Shown piece after piece: positions 63,810 through 64,000 of a DNA stretch of 64,000 bases. The position numbers and the translations under genes are program-made. The stretch comes from Sphagnum compactum. Lineage: Eukaryota > Bryophyta > Sphagnopsida > Sphagnales. The stretch is from positions 15,362,302 through 15,426,301 of the forward strand of contig OZ234497.1 of assembly GCA_965153455.1 (NCBI GenBank). The letters are read 5' to 3'. A model generated the notes under the pieces. The model had not been told where the DNA came from. It saw only the letters and a program-made list of their open reading frames with translations, and ran no database searches. Positions within the stretch are counted from its first letter, which is position 1, and every line of letters begins with the position of its first letter.

Positions 63810-64000
63810 TTATTTGTTGTGATGGATTGTGATTGGCATGTTCTACCTGCAATCCATATTGTTGTCGAGATGTTTTACTACCTCAATATTGCATGGTGTG
63901 CATGCAATGGAAAATGTTATGCCATATTTTCAAAATAACAAAAGTTTCACAAAAAAAAACATTATCAATTAACTTTCAACCATTGTGACAAGATGGTGTG
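63810..64000. other. Right flank, no feature seen
   Basis: Begins with the TTA target duplication of the CACTA-like element. Nothing else recognised before the window ends. Confidence 0.4.

Overview
The window looks like nuclear DNA of a land plant or close streptophyte relative with a large, AT-rich, repeat-dense genome. The evidence is three multi-exon genes with GT-AG introns whose spliced products match plant-type proteins (cytosolic ribosomal protein eL34, a LEA_2-domain membrane protein, a plant-type Gfo/Idh/MocA oxidoreductase), together with plant transposon classes (CACTA-like, Stowaway-like, a decayed Helitron helicase). I cannot place it more precisely. There is no sign of operons, CRISPR, rRNA or an intact tRNA.

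Layout: about 1-3 kb is intergenic, with a strong hairpin and one copy of a dimeric repeat. At 3.1-7.0 kb lies a divergent gene pair: RPL34 on the minus strand (4 coding exons) and a LEA_2 gene on the plus strand (3 exons). Their start codons are 1.17 kb apart, and the gap holds telo-box motifs and six tandem copies of a roughly 60-bp repeat. From 7 to 19 kb there is no intact gene; it holds a 1.6-kb inverted array of TTAGGTTATT-like simple sequence, a small CACTA-type MITE, a tRNA-like sequence, a decayed coding remnant and a 1.17-kb non-autonomous CACTA element. A seven-exon oxidoreductase gene lies at 19.2-21.5 kb (minus), with a repeat array and a GC-rich block on its 5' side.

From 23 to 50 kb there is no gene I can confirm. 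This part holds minisatellites, foldback sequences, a CACTA MITE cleanly inserted into a 35-bp minisatellite, a Stowaway-like element and a nested MITE cluster around a small cysteine-rich ORF. At 50.4-53.6 kb a second copy of the array plus tRNA-like composite runs directly into a broken Helitron (Pif1-type) helicase. The last 8 kb holds two related CACTA-like elements of 1.8 and 3.2 kb with CTACC-type tracts in their 3' halves. The larger one also contains a roughly 181-bp-period satellite.

The exon joins were worked out by hand. In all three genes every join keeps the frame and the product aligns with its family over its whole length, so they are the most reliable calls here. The three genes show no sign of a shared pathway. 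The main interest is the organisation of the repeats. No wholly new functional system could be demonstrated; the best candidate for something undescribed is the CACTA-like family that carries satellite and CTACC tracts.
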